Positions 21,230-32,556 of a stretch of 64,000 nt of DNA are shown piece by piece. The stretch is from Asterias amurensis. Its lineage: Eukaryota > Echinodermata > Asteroidea > Forcipulatida > Asteriidae. Within the stretch, counting starts at the first letter, position 1. Every line of letters begins with the position of its first letter. The stretch is from assembly GCF_032118995.1 (NCBI RefSeq), contig NC_092665.1, positions 11,078,512-11,142,511 of the forward strand. The letters are read 5' to 3'. Made by a program: the position numbers and the translations under genes. The notes beneath the pieces were generated by a model. The model searched no databases. It had not been told where the DNA came from and was given only the letters and a program-made list of their open reading frames with translations.

Positions 21230-21528
21230 AAAATGGTATAAAACATTGTGAGAAACGGCTCCCTCTGAAGTAACATAGTTTTCGAGAAGGAAGTATTTTT
21301 CCACGAATTTGATTTCGAGACCTCAAGTTTAGAATTTGAGGTCTCGAAATCAACCATCTAAAAGCACACAACTTCGTGTGACAAGGGTGTTTTTGTCTTC
21401 CATTATTATCTCGCAACTTCGGCGACCAATTGAGCTCAAATTTTCACAGGTTTGTTATTTTATGCTGTGTTGAGATACACCAAGTGAGAAGACTGGTCTT
21501 TGACAATTACCAATAGTGTCCACTGTCT
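21230..21528 (+). mobile_element. MITE-A copy 4, left-truncated
   Basis: It carries TATAAAACATTGTGAGAAAC, the GGCTCCCTCTGAAGTAAC block, the GAGGTCTCGAAATCAACC turn and the right end GTGTCCACTGTCT-TTAA. The left terminus is missing, replaced by unrelated sequence. Confidence 0.75.
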
Positions 21529-21539
21529 TTAAACTCTGG

Positions 21540-22740
21540 TAATGATTTGGGTCTCTGTAAGCGGGATGGACGTGCTTCAAACGGACCCGGTCTATTTTAT
21601 ATGTACACAAAAAGTACACCCAAACGACGCCCGACAGTACACATCTGTATAGTATGATCCAATACGGCAATTCCGTTCGTAGTACGTCCTTCTCATTTTA
21701 AGTAAATTGCCACTCCGTCTAATTGCAGGACGGGATGGTCGCCCACGAACATTTTGAGCAAGCCCTTAGTTCGGGAGGCACCTTCTAGATAAAACCCGTC
21801 CGAGTCCGAGTCCAAATAGACCTTAAAACGTTGCTACGTCTGCTCCGTTTGCACAAAGTTTAAGCCCGTTCAGCTACGTTTTTCAGAACGTAGCGAAAAC
21901 GAGTTAGGTGTGATGTGGGGGTATAAAGTACTTGCCTTTTCCCGTTCAATACGATTAGTAGCGACACTAGTAATATTAAATTGAAATCTATCGTAAGCAC
22001 AATTATTAGTTGTAACAAAAATTTACGCAAATTGGGCCCTTTAAAGGGTGGCTGCAGTTTTTTTGTTTTGTTTTTTTCATTTAAACGATAAAACATGACT
22101 TTTTAAACCTGAAATAATTTTTTTATTTATTTTAATAAATGCGCAAGTATTTTAAAAATGGTTTTCAAGAGATTAGGGGAACCCACCCCGCCCCTAAAAG
22201 GGAGCCTTCATTTGCATAAACTTGACGTCATGTCGGTAACCCGAGCCGTCGGGCCCCCTCGCTGTGTGCATATAGAGACGTGTGCACAGTGTGGCATGGT
22301 ACCTAGGCGCGTGTAGTTAGGGACCAGACTCTTTTTGCCGACGATATGTTTGAAATCCCGACATGACGTCGATAGTAGGGGGCGGTAACAATCCACAAAA
22401 GGGGGGGCATGACTTATTCGCTAATTACGCAAGTCAGATATGTCGGGGATAAACAAAACGCAAATTATTCATGTTCAATACATATATCAGAAATAAATGA
22501 CAGCAAAATTAACTTTTTTATTTTAATTCACTGCAGCATCCCTTTAAACAATTGAAAAATCTCAAAAATTTTCAGCTTTGCAGCTTAATTGTGTATGATT
22601 ATTGTCTTGTATAGTTTTGCTAAAATGTTTATAAATTGCATACATACAGCAGATAAATTCATACAAAGTACGCACAAACAACACAACTTTAACGTTGATA
22701 GTAACGTAGACAATTATGAAGAAACATTTTATGAATGATT
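21540..22740. other. intergenic, no gene; weak hairpin at 22221-22375
   Basis: No coding support. An inverted pair, CTTGACGTCATGTCGG at 22221 and CCGACATGACGTCGATAG ending near 22375, flanks a GC-richer 110 bp segment and may be a small MITE. Two AATAAA-like words at about 22132 and 22491 could serve as poly(A) signals but lie more than 1.2 kb from the gene 1 stop. Confidence 0.45.
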
Positions 22741-22747
22741 GTGTTAA

Positions 22748-23118
22748 AGGCAATGGACACTATTGGTAATTACTCAAAATAATTATTTGCATAAAACCTG
22801 ACTTGGTAACGACTAATGGGGAGCTGTTGACTGTAGAGAAAAGGCTCCCTCTGAAGTGACGTAGTTTTTCGAGAAAGAAGTAATTTTCCACGAATTTGAT
22901 TTCGAGACCTCCTATTTAGATTTTGAGGTCTTGAAACCAAGCATCTGTAAGCACACAACTTCAGGTGACAAGGGTGTTTTTTTTTTCATTATTATCTCGA
23001 AACTTCGACGACCAACTGAGCTCAAATTTTCACAGGTTTGTTATTTTATGCATTGTTGAGATACACCTATAGAGCGAGAAGACTGGTCTTTTGACAATTA
23101 CCAATGTGTCCAGTGTCT
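22748..23118 (+). mobile_element. MITE-A copy 5, full length
   Basis: TTAA at 22744 and 23119 borders AGGCAATGGACACTATTGG and GTGTCCAGTGTCT. The interior landmarks are all present. Confidence 0.85.
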
Positions 23119-23581
23119 TTAAATTATCGTAAGTTTTTTTGAACACGTATTTTGTATGTGTGGGGTTTGGCGGGATTGGGTTGGGACGGTGTGCACTTCT
23201 TTACAGTTGTGTCAATTTTGTTTGGCAATGAAAATAATGTGAATAAATTGTGTACACTTCTTAGCTTGCATCATGCAAGCATTGATGTTTTACACATGAA
23301 GCATGTTCTTGCAAACAATTTGACATTATAAGAGATGTTAGGGTTAAAAACCGAAATTAATATTAATATAGCATTATTTCACATCGAGGACAATGAAGTC
23401 AATATAATTATTCAACCACACATGTATAATTCGCTAGATAAAGATTATGGCGTTGACTAGATATTTTCTTTTTGAAAATATATGCTATAACTGGGACTAA
23501 CAATGTTTTTTTCAAGGAGATGGTACAAAAATATGAGTTTCTGACATTATCTCAGCCAAGTATGTCGATATAATACGTTAA

Positions 23582-23940
23582 AGCCATTGGACCCTTTCGG
23601 TACAGAAAAAAAAATCACAGATTTACACATAATTTACAGGGTTTACAGAAGGTAATGGTGAAAGACTTCTCTTGAATTATTAGTCCATGGAATGCTTTAC
23701 TTTTTGAGAAAACGGTAAAACAATATAAATTCTCGTTAGCGAGAATTACGAATTTATTTTAAACACATGTCATGACACGGCGAAACGCGCGGAAACAAGA
23801 GTGGGTTTTCCCGTTATTTTCTCCCGACTCCGATGACCGATTGAGTCTAAATTTTCACAGGTTTGTTGTTTTATATATAAGTTGTGATACACGAAGTGTG
23901 GGACTTGGACAATACTGTTTACCGAAAGTGTATAATGGCT
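23582..23940 (+). mobile_element. MITE-D, full length
   Basis: The left end AGCCATTGGACCCTTTCGG follows TTAA at 23578. The right end, the inverse of AGCCATTATACACTTTCGG, precedes TTAA at 23941. The interior includes GAGAATT palindromes and ACACGAAGTGTGG. Partial copies lie at 1921-1995 and 44510-44582. Confidence 0.75.
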
Positions 23941-23944
23941 TTAA

Positions 23945-24249
23945 AGGAACACGTTGCCTTGGATCGGTCGAGTTGGTCTTTGAAAAGCGCTTGAAACCAT
24001 TTGTTATAAAATGCATATGATTAGAGAGATATTTTAAAGGTAGAATATAATGATCCACACAAGTATCACTCGAAATTGCGTGGTTTTCCTTTTAACTCGT
24101 CGACTAACACGGTCGGGCATTTATGGGAGTCAAATTATTGACTCCCATAAATGGCCGACCGTGTTAGTTTGCAAAGTAAAAAGAAAACCACGCAAATTCT
24201 AGGCAAATTTGTGTGGATCATTGTTTTCGATCCAAGGCAACGTGCTCCT
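23945..24249. mobile_element. MITE-C, complete hairpin
   Basis: AGGAACACGTTGCCTTGGAT at the left is inverted at the right end (ATCCAAGGCAACGTGCTCCT), with TTAA at 23941-23944 and 24250-24253. The centre is TGACTCCCATAAATGGCCGA and its inverse, giving an almost complete fold-back. Its left TTAA is the right TTAA of MITE-D. Confidence 0.85.
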
Positions 24250-24644
24250 TTAAAACTGTTGTTTTTGTATTTACTTTTGGAACATATACTATTTTTCGAA
24301 TCTCCAAAATGTTAACAAATCAGCTATTAAAGGTATAAGACCTTCTTTTTTACACCTTAATTATATCTCATTGGAATTGAGATAGCAAAATGTTACTTTA
24401 ATTATAACAATTTAAATCCACAAGGATAAAGAAATGCATTGGTTTTACGGAACCCGTAATTCCAATGGATACATTGATTCCGTTATTAGATAAACCTGCG
24501 ACTGTAGTTGTTGTTCGTGGAAGTTAAGTTATTGTTGTTGCTCATTTACTTTTCTCTCAGTGTTTTGTCTTGCATACAACGTTTGTTTTGTCTGCCCTTC
24601 ACTGTATCATGGCCAACTTTGTTGACCATGATAATTAATGACCC

Positions 24645-24825
24645 GCCGTCGATTTCACAAATTAAGAGTTAGGACTCGTCTTATATCTCGAGTTAGGACA
24701 AGTAACTCGTTCTAACTTCGGATTAATCTTAAGGTCTGCATGCTATAACAGTGTAGGGCTGGGACTCGTCCTATAAGTCATTAGATTAATCCTGAACTAG
24801 GAAGAGTTTTGTGAAATCGACGGTG
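24645..24825. mobile_element. MITE-B-like element with CCGTCGATTTCAC ends
   Basis: CCGTCGATTTCACAAA on the left and TTTTGTGAAATCGACGG on the right are inverse. Between them are GTTAGGACTCGTC-type units in both orientations. Confidence 0.75.
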
Positions 24826-24919
24826 GTCTTATGTGTGCTTTCTTTAATCCTCTGCCTTTTGATATTTTGTATATATTGATTTGCTCAACAAAGATTGATT
24901 AACAACATCCCATTTTGTT

Positions 24920-25900
24920 TGCCTTTTCAAATTAATTGTTTAACTTCAATTGAGTTCTGAAAGCAGTTTCGTGGAAATGAGCTCAGTCTGGATACATGCT
25001 CTTCAAGTTTATTGTTATTTATTTATTTTAAACTTACTGATATCAATCTTTGTTGGCAGGGTAAGGCAAAAAACAAAAAAAAAAAACCACACTGTCATCA
25101 AAGCGATGTGCACTACCAGACCCCGCCAACAATGGCATACATCATGTATATAGTAATGTAAACAATTAAAGCTTTAATATAGCCTGGTTGAATAAGTTGA
25201 TTTTTTATGACATATGACTTGTGTAAAATGAAGATAACATTGTGTAAAAAAGTATTACATGCAATAATTAAACATTGATGTATGCTCTCTTTGTTAAAGG
25301 CAGTGGACACTAATGGTAATTACTCAAAAATAATTATCATCATAAAACCTCACTTGATTGCGAGTAATGGGAAGAGGTTGATAATATAAAACATTGTGAG
25401 AAACAGCTCCCTCTGAAGTGACGTAGTTTTCGAGAAAAAAGTAATTTTCCACGAATTTGATTTCGAGACCTCAAGTTTAGAACTTGAGGTCTCGAAATCA
25501 AGCATCATAAAGCACACAACTTCGCGTGACAAGGGTGTTTTTTCTTTCATTATTATTTCGCAACTTCGACGACCGATTAAGCTCAAATTTTCACAGGTTT
25601 ATTATTTTATGCATATGTTGAGACACACTAAGTGAGAAAACTGGTCTTTGACATTTACCAATAGTGTCCACTGTCTTTAAAACTGACATTGATTGATTAA
25701 ATTAATCATAGACCAATTGAAAATTGTACTCTATAATATGACATCATTTCTAGAAAAGCTAAGAGTGTAGAATAGTAACGAGCATTTTTAGATGCGCAAA
25801 GCTCCGTTTATAATTCACGCGAAAACAAAATAAGACGCGAATTTAGCGTATCGTCATTCTCTTTCATGACGCAATAATCTCGACGCGAGAAAAATTCCCA
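24920..25900 (+). repeat. segmental duplication P, copy 1 (contains MITE-A)
   Basis: Matches 35500-36090 in the same orientation through CCTTTTCAAATTAATTGTTT, the AAGCAGTTTC...GCTCAGTCTGG block, CTTGTGTAAAATGAAGATAA, and GAGCATTTTTAGATGCGCAA. The only large difference is a MITE present here and absent there. Non-coding in both. Confidence 0.85.
25298..25676 (+). mobile_element. MITE-A copy 6, full length, with a paralogous empty site
   Basis: It is flanked by TTAA at 25294-25297 and 25677-25680. Ends are AGGCAGTGGACAC and GTGTCCACTGTCT. The duplicated flank at 35853-35856 has one intact TTAA and no element, which defines the borders and shows a precise TTAA target duplication. Confidence 0.92.
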
Positions 25901-26220
25901 TTACTTTTGCGTCGGGTACGAACCGGGCTTAATTTTCAAACAATGTTGTATTATTTATTGTAAATATTTTCTCTTCTAAACCAATTTTAATGTCTCAATG
26001 TTTCAATTGTCACATTGTGTTTTTTTTTCTTCGCCTCAAACTCACTGTCTTTGTACATTGTTATCTGTAAATAATTCGACCCTTGGTCGCCACATGGGAA
26101 ATTTTCTTTTTGAAGAATAAACCACTAATGAATGAATGAATGAACAAGTAACATTGCAAGCTCTCTCTCTAGGGCCTATTATTTATTTGTCCTCCACCCC
26201 TTATAGTAGCATTCGAAAAA

Positions 26221-26370
26221 GACTCTATACGGAGTCGAAAAGAGACGCATTTGACACCTTTTTACAATTGTACCATAATAACAGTGGTCTTAATAATATA
26301 AAAGCAGCACTTCAGAAACCTTCATGGACTAGACAGTCCAGAGAAGCTGGAAAACATTTTCCATTGCGAT
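26221..26370 (+). repeat. dispersed repeat, copy 2 (partner at 1-135)
   Basis: GGAGTCGAAAAGAGACGCAT, ACACCTTTTTACA and AAAGCAGCACTTCAGAAAC match the left edge of the window. Copy 2 has about 20 extra bases in the middle. Confidence 0.7.
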
Positions 26371-26510
26371 CGGATTTTCCATTGTAAATCTGTGGATATT
26401 GTGATGACGTTTTGGAGCCAGGTGCGCAGTGTAAACAAATGATATGCAAATGACGAACATTAATATTCATTGCACCACACGCCATCTCCAAAACGTCATC
26501 ACTTGCCAAC

Positions 26511-26759
26511 AGGGCCCAATTGCACAGCGTTGCTAAACACACAACTTTGCTTTAGCATGAAATTTCTTCCTTGATAAAAACAGGATTACCAACCAAATTT
26601 CCATTTTTATTGCATATTGCTTAATACTGGTATTCAGCTGTTGTTTGCTTATCCTGAAACCACGTGGAAATTTAGTTGGTAATCATGCTTTTATCACAAT
26701 GAATAAATTTCATGCTAAGCAAATTTTTGTGCTTAGCAGCTCTATGAAATTGGGCCCAG
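26511..26759. mobile_element. MITE with GGGCCCAATT termini
   Basis: GGGCCCAATTGCACAGC near 26513 and its imperfect inverse ending AATTGGGCCC at 26758 bracket a hairpin: AAATTTCTTCCTTGATAAAA and TTACCAACCAAATTTCC pair with TGGAAATTTAGTTGGTAAT and the TTTTATCACAATG stretch downstream. Non-coding. Confidence 0.7.
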
Positions 26760-28698
26760 GATCATCAGGATAGGCATGTCAACCACACCCTTTGGCACAG
26801 AGCCAAGAGTGTGGCGCAGAGCCAAGAGTGAGGAGCGGAATGCATTTAAAGACAAGCAAACCACAGCGAGGCAGATCCAATGCAAGCTGAACAGTGTGAT
26901 GGTGGTTTGAGGTGGATGAGGATCATGAACAAATGATATAAATAGATGCTTTTGAAATCAAACAATACGAAAGAATTTCCCGACATATGTGAGAACGCAG
27001 AAGAACCATACCGCATATAACGGGTGAAGTTCAGAGCTACACGTTTGCTCTACATGGTATATCGGACTATGAACACGGCACATGAGTATTTATTCAGTCA
27101 GTCGCCAGACTAGTTAGAAAGCAGTATGACAACATTTGAGCTTACAAGGTTGATTCAGTATTAGAGAAGAACACCTCTCCTTTCTTGTCAGAATCATTAC
27201 CAGACGCCGATTCAGAGACGGGCCGTATACATGTACAATGGGAGTTTTTAGTCTTGACAGGCTAGGCATGTTTACAGGTAGGTGACATTCTCATGATCAC
27301 ACTTAAAAATACACTCAATCGTCATCCAGTTGTTTACGTTTTGTGACAATTGTGTTTGTTAAAAGCTGAGCAAATGCTTACTACCTCTTGTTTTGGGAAC
27401 GGTTCGACTGTTTTAATTATAATGTATGAAAGTTTATTTTCAAAAGGTGGTCACGATTTTGAGATATCTGAGCGAATAATGTCCCAGCATAAAGAATAAT
27501 CCCTAATGGGAATACACATAGAAGCGTCACTGCAGTGACGATTTTCAGATTTGTGCAGAACCGTAAATAACACACGTTCTTTGTTCATACAACAAACCAA
27601 GTAAATCGTTTGTTTCATTAATTAAATAGAAGCCTTGAAATCTATTTATAATCATATGACTCGATGTTTTTATTCATTGAAATTTTTTTTAAGTGAAATT
27701 CAGCAAAGTTCACGACTTGACATTTTCGTTCAAGCAGGTCATTTTAAAGTTTTTGTTTCAATCTTTGAGTAACATTTTGTTTTATTCCAAAACCTTTAAC
27801 ATTTTTTTTTTATTCCCAAAACTTCAATTATTGGAAAACATAGCTGAACAACAACGTTGGATAGAAGCCCTCAAACCCCTCAGAGACTGTAAAGAGTAGG
27901 CTGTGCCATCTTGTTTTTTCGCCCCTCCATAAAATCGTCGGAGGAGTGACGCCAAGTCATGTACTTCCAAATTCTCAACGCTTGGATTTTCACCCACACT
28001 CTTACACCAATCTGGAAGTAACTGACGTACAAAAATTAGTTTGAATAATAATAATCAAAAGCAGAAAAAATGAGCACAGTATTATGGCTTTGTCAGCCTA
28101 CCGAGATACTAGTACACAAACTTCAAATAAAACAGGCTTGTGAGACTTCTTATTTAGGAGAACACAATAGCTTTATTTAGTAACTAAGTTACGTAAGTTA
28201 AAACTTACGTAACTTAGGTAAATTAAGGACGGAGACTCCAACCTGCCAGACCAGGCTAACGGCTACTGGCGATCATAGGCCGCACCCTGGTTTAAGTGCT
28301 ACCCCGTACCTAATTAGTATTCATAATATTACTACGCCATCATACGAAAAGTAGTCCCATAACAACAGGAACATCTTCTGTTTTAATTTAGAAAAAAACA
28401 TTGCCAATTTTTACCCATCTTCTCTGGGGCATAAATTTTAATTATATTTTTTTGTAAAAAATTATTTCAAATGGAAATAAAATATGCCTGAAGGTAAATA
28501 TTGACCCTAACAATAATTTTGTTTGCAGTGGAAATTGTTTATAGGCGTATAGTGAAAACAAAATTTACCCATCCCAAGATAAAAATTTAGTTTATAGTAA
28601 ACTGCAATTGCTCTTAATACATATAATACAAAATGACAACAATTAAGATTTGTTTATATATTTACCTCGTATGATTCTTACATCCCACGCCGTTACGT
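26760..28698. other. intergenic, no gene recognised
   Basis: AT-rich. A 145 bp segment (27600-27745: GTGAAATTCAGCAAAGTTCA and flanks) is a partial copy of duplication Q found at 36195-36625 and 49225-49605. A short palindrome ACTTACGTAACTTAGG lies near 28190-28220. Nothing here resembles the NACHT or Death part that gene 2 lacks. Confidence 0.5.
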
Positions 28699-30399
28699 AT
28701 GCCGTTCCCTTTTCGTTCTCTTCTCCTTCCAATGTTGGTTTTCTCCATCGTGGCTGCTGCAGGTAGTGTAACGAAACTTGGTCTAAGCGATAACGATCTC
28801 CATGGTATTAAGGGGGACCACATAACTCCAATTTCTTCATTGAAAGAATTGCATCTAAACGCGTGTGGTATACAGAGTGATGATATTGGGTCAGTTTTCT
28901 CCATCGTGGCTGCTGCAGGTAGTGTAACGACACTTTTTCTAAACGATAACGATCTCCATGGTATTAAGGGGGACCACATAACTCCAGTTTCTTCATTGAA
29001 GGAATTGCATCTAAACGCGTGTGGTCTTCAGAGTGATGATATTGGGCCAGTATTCTCCATCGTGGCTGCTGCAGGTAGTGTAACGACACTTTTTCTAAAG
29101 GATAACGATCTCCATTGCATTAAGGGGGACCAGATAACTCCTGTTTCTACCTTAAAGGAATTGCATCTATATGCGTGTGGTGTCAAGAGTGATGATATTG
29201 GGCCAGTTTTCTCCATCGTTGGTGCTGCTGGCAGTGTATTAAAACTTAAACTAAAGGATAACGATCTCCATGGTATTGAGGGGGACCACATAACTCCTGT
29301 TTCTTCCTTGAAGAAATTGCTTCTATGCGCGTGTGGTATACAGAGTGATGATATTGGGTCAGTTTTCTCCATCGTGTCTGCTGCAGGTAGTGTAATGAGA
29401 CTTGTTCTACAGGATAACGATCTCCATGGTATTAAGGCGGACCAGATAACTCGGGTTTCTTCCTTGGAGGAATTGCTTCTAGTGAAGTGTGGTATACAGA
29501 GTGATGATATTGGGTCAGTTTTCTCCATCGTGTCTGCTGCAGGTAGTGTAATGAGACTTGCTCTAAAGGAGAACGATCTCCATGGTATTAAGGCGGACCA
29601 GATAACTCGGGTTTCTTCCTTGAAGGAATTGATTCTAGCGGAGTGTGGTATACAGAGTAATGATATTGGGTCAGTTTTCTCCATCGTGGCTGCTGCAGGT
29701 AGTGTAATGAGACTTGTTCTACAGGATAACGATCTCCATGGTGTTAAGGCGGACCGGATAACTCCTGTTTCTTCCTTGACGGTATTGTATCTGTACGCGT
29801 GTGGTCTACAGAGAGATGATATTGGGCCAGTTTTCTCCGTCGTTGGTGCTGCTGGCAGTGTATTAAAACTTAATCTAAAGGATAACGATCTCCATGGTAT
29901 TGAGGGGGACCACATAACTCCTGTTTCTCCCTTGAAGGAATTGCTTCTATGTGCGTGTGGTATACAGAGTGATGATATTGGGTCAGTTTTCTCCATCGTG
30001 GCTGCTGCAGGTTGTGTAACGACACTTGTCATAAAGGATAACGATCTCCACGGTATTAAGGGGGACCAGATAAATCCAGTTTCATCCTTGACGGACCTGC
30101 AGCTGTTGAAGTGTTCTCTACTGAGCGATGATTTAAACCCACTTCTGTCCACTGTGGCTGCTGCAGGGAGCATAAAGCGTGTTTGGCTCAAAGGAAATAA
30201 TCTACGTGGTATGAGGGGAAACCAGATAACCGCTGTTTCTTCGTTGAAGTTCTTGAGTTTGACTGATTGTGGTCTGCAGACTGATGAATGTAGGGCACTT
30301 GCAATGTCCCTGGGTATGGTAACAAGGGGTTCCGTTCTTTATACACCACCGTCCACTTTTTACGAACTGCTTCAATTTGTTGAACACTTTCCTGTTTAG
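28699..30399 (+). CDS. NLR gene 2: LRR-only frame, 5'-truncated
   Basis: 566 codons are open without interruption. The first 14 codons are non-LRR and come from unrelated upstream DNA. From VFSIVAAAGSVTKL onward it is the same 52-residue LRR unit as in gene 1. Nine NDLH(G/C) units are followed by a divergent capping pair (GNNLRGMRGNQITAVSSLKF) and the end GSVLYTPPSTFYELLQFVEH-FPV. No NACHT, Death or Ubl coding sequence lies in the preceding 8 kb on this strand. It may be a decapitated duplicate, the terminal exon of a gene whose other exons I cannot see, or a free LRR protein. The absence of any stop over 1.7 kb argues that truncation is recent or the frame is still used. The start is uncertain. 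Confidence 0.7.
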   Translation: MPFPFRSLLLPMLVFSIVAAAGSVTKLGLSDNDLHGIKGDHITPISSLKELHLNACGIQSDDIGSVFSIVAAAGSVTTLFLNDNDLHGIKGDHITPVSSLKELHLNACGLQSDDIGPVFSIVAAAGSVTTLFLKDNDLHCIKGDQITPVSTLKELHLYACGVKSDDIGPVFSIVGAAGSVLKLKLKDNDLHGIEGDHITPVSSLKKLLLCACGIQSDDIGSVFSIVSAAGSVMRLVLQDNDLHGIKADQITRVSSLEELLLVKCGIQSDDIGSVFSIVSAAGSVMRLALKENDLHGIKADQITRVSSLKELILAECGIQSNDIGSVFSIVAAAGSVMRLVLQDNDLHGVKADRITPVSSLTVLYLYACGLQRDDIGPVFSVVGAAGSVLKLNLKDNDLHGIEGDHITPVSPLKELLLCACGIQSDDIGSVFSIVAAAGCVTTLVIKDNDLHGIKGDQINPVSSLTDLQLLKCSLLSDDLNPLLSTVAAAGSIKRVWLKGNNLRGMRGNQITAVSSLKFLSLTDCGLQTDECRALAMSLGMVTRGSVLYTPPSTFYELLQFVEHFPV

Positions 30400-30419
30400 A
30401 TAAGCAAGCAAATTTCCTT

Positions 30420-30570
30420 GAGTGCAAGGATCTCTCACAGAAGAAGCAAGAACATTGAGCGCCCAGCTTGCACATTGTGTATCGGATGTGACTTATTTAA
30501 TGCTAACAGTAGGCCCCAGAATGTTATATGGCTTTTGCCAAACTTGAGCAGCAGCGCTATTAGCCTGAAA
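30420..30570 (+). repeat. gene 2 3' flank, shared in inverse with gene 3
   Basis: The segment with GCGCCCAGCTTGCACATTGT, TCGGATGTG and the AGCAGCGCTATTAGCCTGAA block matches 51830-51960 read on the minus strand, directly after the gene 3 stop. This shows that the LRR ends of genes 2 and 3 were duplicated together with their 3' flanks. Confidence 0.75.
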
Positions 30571-31047
30571 TCACACGGTAAACACAATATGCATTCACTT
30601 GAATACAAGAAGAAAACACAAGAAAGCTACACAAGTCATTGAGCTGCTGTCCACACAGTTAGCTAATAACAAGCCAACACTATTGCTCACGCAAAACTTT
30701 ATCAGCCAAAAGCATATGTCGTATTCGTGCTTTTAATCAAGTATCATCGTAAATTTTTATACAATTTTTGCGGAGTTACACTAAGTTCTTGTTTTTCTTA
30801 TTTCTCCTCCCTTGAATTGTCAAAGAATCGTTCTTCCAAGTAAACCGCCCAGGTCATACACAAACACAAGGCAGTGAGTTGAATGCACTGATGGGTAAAA
30901 CTCTTTGCCCTAATCAATTCCGCCCCATTGAACTCCCAGGGTGAATACCAATTCGAGGACCAATGAAAGCCCCTGTGTTATGTGACATTTTGGCGATGCA
31001 CACATTCTAAATTTATATATTGCATCTCTGTGGATATGGGAGACTAT

Positions 31048-32552
31048 AGCCCTATTCACACTAAAGGTATTTCCCGGGAAATACCCGGGAATTGTTAGTC
31101 GATCCGTTCACACTACAAAACATTTCCCGGGAAATAACATTTTCCCGGGAAATAATTTACCCAGTTAAGGGGTAGGGTTAAAGGAGTTAGCCCCGGGGAA
31201 AAACGTTTTTCCCGGGAAAAGCAGCTAGTGAGAACGAAAGCGGGTTTAACTTACCCCACCTTTTGCTTCTACTGTGTTGAGATGTCATTAATCTCGAAAG
31301 GTCACAGACGTCAAAAATAGCGCGCCAAATAATTCGCGTGGTAACAATAGCCCTTTTTTGTTTTATCCTTCTGAAAGTGTTTACGTTTAGGTACGAAAAT
31401 AAAAGTGAATTACATCTGTAATTTACAAATAAATATATGAATTGAAAAAATTGACCACGTGAATGGAATAGGAATAGAATAAATAGTTGGCGTGAACAAG
31501 CTTCCTTCTCGTACACACGCCATGTGTGTATGGTATTTCTTAATGCATGTATACTTGGGCGTTGATGGACTTTTGTTGTCCAGAGTCAGATTTGAGTTCT
31601 TCGATCGACATTGCTGTCTACCACCTGACAGTAAATATTTTAGTGCAATCTGTTGCTCAATTTCTTACAATGGGTAGAAGTGACCGATGGAGTGATGATG
31701 AAATTTTGAAACTGGTTGCATTTTTGGCCGACGATGCAGTCCAAAAACAGCTAGATGGGCATATAGGCCTACAAGAAACGGGAAAGTTTTCTGCCTGCGT
31801 GAAGCTGGATATTAACGGACCCCTGCCCATTGCAGATAAAAACAGAAAAACTTGGGAAAAAAAGACTATAGGTCGGTATGATAATAGTTTTGTTTTTCAA
31901 GGCCTAAATATTTTCTATTGCATAAGTGTTCTCCTGCAAAAACATTTTTTTTTTGAAGAAACATACATTTAAAAGTCTTTATGAAGCCATGAAAAAATGC
32001 TAGCCAATATAGGGCTAAAGCCTATTCCGTGTTCTTTCTTTGCATGATGGGAAAACAGCACTGTTGATGTTGGAAGGGAAGAATGCTTCTTTTTCTTTCT
32101 ACTGCTATTGTCAGATTGTGCAAAGTTGACCATGCGGTATTTTTTTCTATAAAACCTTTAACTATCTTGGCCCTAACATCATGGACATTATTATACAATC
32201 CTTCGAAAATGCCATTCAGAAAATTTCTAGGCCTTACCCCAGGGTTGATTCCCTTAACCCTGCCCCTGAGCAGGGTTAATTATTTCCCGGGAAATTCCCG
32301 GGAGTATTTTTGTAGTGTGAACAGATCAACTATAGTATGAACAGGTATAGTGTGAACAGGTAAAAATTGAGATGAATGCCAACACAAAACCTCTGGGTAA
32401 AACACGGACACAAAAGTCCATTCAATTACAGTTCTCAAAAGAAAAATTGGGATAGTGAGAACGGTTGCTGGGGTGGCGGTGGGGTTAAAAACTCCCGGGA
32501 TTTGCCCGGGAGTTTATTTCCCGGGAAATGGCTCTGTAGTGTGAAAATGGCT
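31048..32552. mobile_element. 1.5 kb TIR transposon with CCCGGG-rich subterminal repeats
   Basis: The left end AGCCCTATTCACACTA and the right end (inverse of AGCCATTTTCACACTA) are inverted. Both are followed by repeats of TTTCCCGGGAAAT. Similar motifs recur internally at 32270-32360 (TAGTGTGAACAG). A short ORF with a Myb/SANT-like start lies inside (31670). No catalytic transposase is visible, so it is a partial or decayed element. A PIF/Harbinger origin is possible, because those encode Myb-like proteins, but is unproven. Confidence 0.65.
31670..31975 (+). CDS. small ORF, Myb/SANT-like start, inside TIR transposon
   Basis: From the ATG at 31670 about 100 codons are open, starting MGRSDRWSDDEILKLVAFLA. 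The Trp-x-x-x-E-x-x-x-L spacing (RWSDDEILKLV) resembles the first helix of Myb/SANT-like domains carried by some DNA transposons. The later part (KTWEKKTIGRYD) is followed by a possible donor (ATAG-GTCGGT at about 31870), after which the frame looks non-coding. So this is probably the first exon of a transposon DNA-binding protein. The family call is tentative. Confidence 0.4.
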
Positions 32553-32556
32553 TTAG

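Noticed and set aside
28640-28740. Splice acceptor that would attach gene 2 LRRs to upstream exons
   Set aside because: There is a pyrimidine-rich tract, but no AG lies at the point where LRR homology begins, and no NLR exons were found in the preceding 8 kb.
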